Positions 5,927 through 7,439 of a stretch of 7,439 nucleotides of DNA are shown one piece after another (position 1 is the stretch's first letter; the number at the start of each line of letters is the position of its first letter). The stretch is taken from assembly GCA_900557315.1 (NCBI GenBank), contig USSI01000061.1, positions 1-7,439 on the forward strand, in the 5' to 3' direction. Source of the stretch: an uncultured Butyricicoccus sp. GTDB lineage: Bacteria; Bacillota; Clostridia; Oscillospirales; Butyricicoccaceae. The notes beneath the pieces were generated by a model that was not told the DNA's origin, made no database searches, and worked only from the letters and a program-made list of their open reading frames with translations. The translations under genes were made by a program, and so were the position numbers.

Positions 5927-5956
5927 AAAAAAGGGCTGCCGTTTCAGGCAGCCTTT
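5927..5956 (-). terminator. Intrinsic terminator after the CYTH gene
   Basis: Read on the minus strand, GGCTGCC (5953-5947) pairs with GGCAGCC (5940-5934) around a six-base loop, followed by CTTTTTT (T-run from 5932 to 5927). It begins 13 bases after the CYTH stop codon and separates the proA transcript from the putP promoter. The 5762-5926 stretch between them holds no supported gene, only a weak GCGCC/GGCGC hairpin at 5882-5902. Confidence 0.85.
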
Positions 5957-5969
5957 CAGATGTGCAGGG

Positions 5970-6575
5970 TTACAGTTTCATGGCGCGGGCCAGCTTGCTT
6001 TCCGGCTCGGGGATGAGGGAAAGGTGGCCGGCCAGTTCGGCGGCCAGATCGTGGAACGCCTGTTCGCCGCCTGCGACATATTCGAGTTCGATCTCGCACA
6101 GCGGGGCGGTGCGCCCACCGTGGCGGAGCGTGCCCTCATCGAGCGCCAGCTCGCAGACCGTGTCGCCCTCCTGCAGCAGCACGGCACAGCGGCGGAAGTC
6201 CACGTTGCAGATCATTTCGAGCGGGGCGGCAAGCGCCTGCTCGCACAGCCCGCGCGGCGCGCCCTTGTTCGGCAGGGCCCGCAGCCCTTCCTGCACGGTC
6301 TGCGCGTCGCACTGGTATTCCTCGTGGGCGCGCATCCCGTCGGGGGTGTTTTCGTTGCGCAGTTTGAGGCAGCAGACACTGCGGTCGTTTTCCCGCCGCA
6401 GGCGCAGCGCGCCCTGCTGCCGGCGCAGCAGTCCATCCAGCGTGTCGAAATACTGGGACTGCATGTGGATGGTACGGCTTTGGCTGCCGATGCGGGAGGA
6501 GGCCCACAACAGCGCCTGACCGAGCAAATATTCATCCGCGCGCCACTTGTATTCCTTCTCCATGGTTTTGTTCAT
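5970..6575 (-). CDS. CYTH-domain protein (triphosphate tunnel metalloenzyme family)
   Basis: The predicted protein has 201 residues and is a single CYTH domain. The signature ExExK is E6, E8, K10 (EKEYK). Other tunnel motifs follow in order: QYFDT (41-45), ALRLRR (56-61), LKLR (70-73), EEYQ (85-88), FRR (127-129), LALDEG (143-148), EIELE (161-165) and ESKLAR (192-197). The charged residues needed to bind a triphosphate and metal ions look preserved, so it is probably an active cytoplasmic phosphohydrolase. Relatives act on inorganic triphosphate, thiamine triphosphate or nucleotides; the substrate here cannot be read from sequence. The ATG at 6575 is used because it overlaps the proA stop as ATGA; a second ATG at 6563 would still keep the ExExK motif. 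It is probably co-transcribed with proA. Confidence 0.85.
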   Translation of the reverse strand: MNKTMEKEYKWRADEYLLGQALLWASSRIGSQSRTIHMQSQYFDTLDGLLRRQQGALRLRRENDRSVCCLKLRNENTPDGMRAHEEYQCDAQTVQEGLRALPNKGAPRGLCEQALAAPLEMICNVDFRRCAVLLQEGDTVCELALDEGTLRHGGRTAPLCEIELEYVAGGEQAFHDLAAELAGHLSLIPEPESKLARAMKL

Positions 6576-7439
6576 TCCCGCACCTGTCCGTTTCCGTAAA
6601 TGATGAATTTGGTGGTGGTCAGCGCGGTCAGCCCCATCGGGCCGCGCGCGTGCAGCTTCTGGGTGGAAATGCCGATCTCCGCGCCGAAGCCGAACTCAAA
6701 GCCGTCGGTAAAGCGGGTGGAGGCGTTGACATAGACCGCCGCCGCGTCCACTTCGTCCAGGAACCGCTGGGAGGATTCGTAATCGCGGGTGACGATGCAT
6801 TCCGAGTGGCCGGTGTTGTACGTGTTGATGTGCCCGATCGCCTCATCGAGCGAATCGACGACCTTGCACGAAATCTCATAGCCGAGATATTCGCGTCCGT
6901 AATCTTCCTCGGTCGCGGGGAGGACGGCGGAGCCGAGGATCCCCATGGTGCGCGGGCAGCCGTGGATTTTCACGCCGCTCGGCGCGAGGCCTGCTGCCGC
7001 CATGGGCAGGAACTGCGCCGCGACATCCTTGTGCACCAGCAGGCTTTCCGCCGCGTTGCACACGCTCGGGCGCTGGCACTTGGCGTTGACCAGGATGCGC
7101 GCGGCCATGTCGAGGTCGGCAGAGGCGTCCACGTAAACGTGGCAGTTGCCGGTGCCGGTCTCGATGACCGGCACGGTCGCGTTCATCACGACCGACTGGA
7201 TCAGCCCGGCGCCGCCGCGCGGGATGAGCACATCCAGATAGCCGCTCAGCTTCATCATCTGGTTTGCGCTGTCACGCGAGGTGTCCTCCACCAGGTTGAT
7301 GGCGTTTTCCGGCAGCCCTTCGGCGGCGAGCGCCGCGCGCATCAGCTGCGTCAGGCACATGGAGGAGTGGAACGCCTCCTTGCCGCCGCGCAGCACGCAG
7401 ACGTTGCCGCTCTTCATGGCCAGCACCGCTGCGTCGGAG
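6572..7439 (-). CDS. proA: Gamma-glutamyl phosphate reductase (partial, N-terminus missing)
   Basis: The frame is open to the right window edge and ends in TGA at 6574-6572, giving about 289 residues. The family is usually a little over 400 residues, so roughly 120-130 N-terminal residues lie outside. The GTG near 7426 is internal, because the frame continues upstream with SDAAV. ProA is a cytoplasmic NADPH-dependent aldehyde-dehydrogenase-fold enzyme that makes glutamate-5-semialdehyde from gamma-glutamyl phosphate in proline synthesis. Diagnostic segments are MKSGNVCVLRGGKEA near the edge, VIETGTGNCHVYVD, the catalytic cysteine in QRPSVCNAAE (codon at 7060-7058), FGFGAEIGISTQKLHARGP and the terminal LTTTKFIIYGNGQVRE. 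A proB gene just upstream is likely but not visible. Confidence 0.95.
   Translation of the reverse strand, partial: SDAAVLAMKSGNVCVLRGGKEAFHSSMCLTQLMRAALAAEGLPENAINLVEDTSRDSANQMMKLSGYLDVLIPRGGAGLIQSVVMNATVPVIETGTGNCHVYVDASADLDMAARILVNAKCQRPSVCNAAESLLVHKDVAAQFLPMAAAGLAPSGVKIHGCPRTMGILGSAVLPATEEDYGREYLGYEISCKVVDSLDEAIGHINTYNTGHSECIVTRDYESSQRFLDEVDAAAVYVNASTRFTDGFEFGFGAEIGISTQKLHARGPMGLTALTTTKFIIYGNGQVRE

Noticed and set aside
5829..5948. CCTGAAAC at 5829-5836 complementary to GTTTCAGG at 5941-5948 in the terminator loop, as a possible long-range RNA contact
   Set aside because: One eight-base match in about 200 bases is close to chance, and the CYTH transcript should end at the terminator before reaching the second site.

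Overview
The window looks like a stretch of core chromosome from a GC-rich Clostridia-type Firmicute, probably an Oscillospirales-like gut anaerobe. This rests on strong AGGAGG-type ribosome binding sites, A/T-flanked intrinsic terminators, a B. subtilis YtqB-type tRNA methylase and an acetate kinase tail. The taxon is inference from gene types and base composition. I see no mobile element, CRISPR array, rRNA or tRNA.

Left arm, plus strand (1-1766): the last codons of acetate kinase (ackA), then a 228-base spacer holding four clear inverted repeats, the last being an intrinsic terminator. Next come mnmM (tRNA wobble-uridine methyltransferase) and two tandem paralogues. Each paralogue has an N-terminal CxxC...CxxC zinc ribbon and a single C-terminal membrane helix. 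Only the first also has a DUF2007-like domain. A bidirectional terminator at 1768-1798 closes this arm.

Centre, minus strand (5703 to 1809): putP (Na+/proline symporter), a membrane-anchored or secreted ComEC-type metallo-beta-lactamase-fold hydrolase, a small DUF3006 protein and lysA (diaminopimelate decarboxylase clade). The genes abut or overlap (0-base gap, ATGA overlap, 29-base gap) and look like one operon. It is driven by a TTGCAA-17-TATAAT promoter whose -10 box sits in a 27-base inverted repeat.

Right arm, minus strand (7439 to 5970): proA (gamma-glutamyl phosphate reductase, start outside the window) overlaps a CYTH-domain gene by ATGA, and an intrinsic terminator follows. Proline synthesis and proline uptake are therefore neighbours in the same orientation but separate transcription units.

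Most genes are ordinary housekeeping ones. The least explained parts are the hairpin array with a terminator sitting directly before the mnmM ribosome binding site, the paired C-terminally anchored zinc ribbons, the hydrolase/DUF3006 pair inside a proline/lysine operon, and the palindrome over the putP promoter. Family assignments come from recognising motifs, without database searches.
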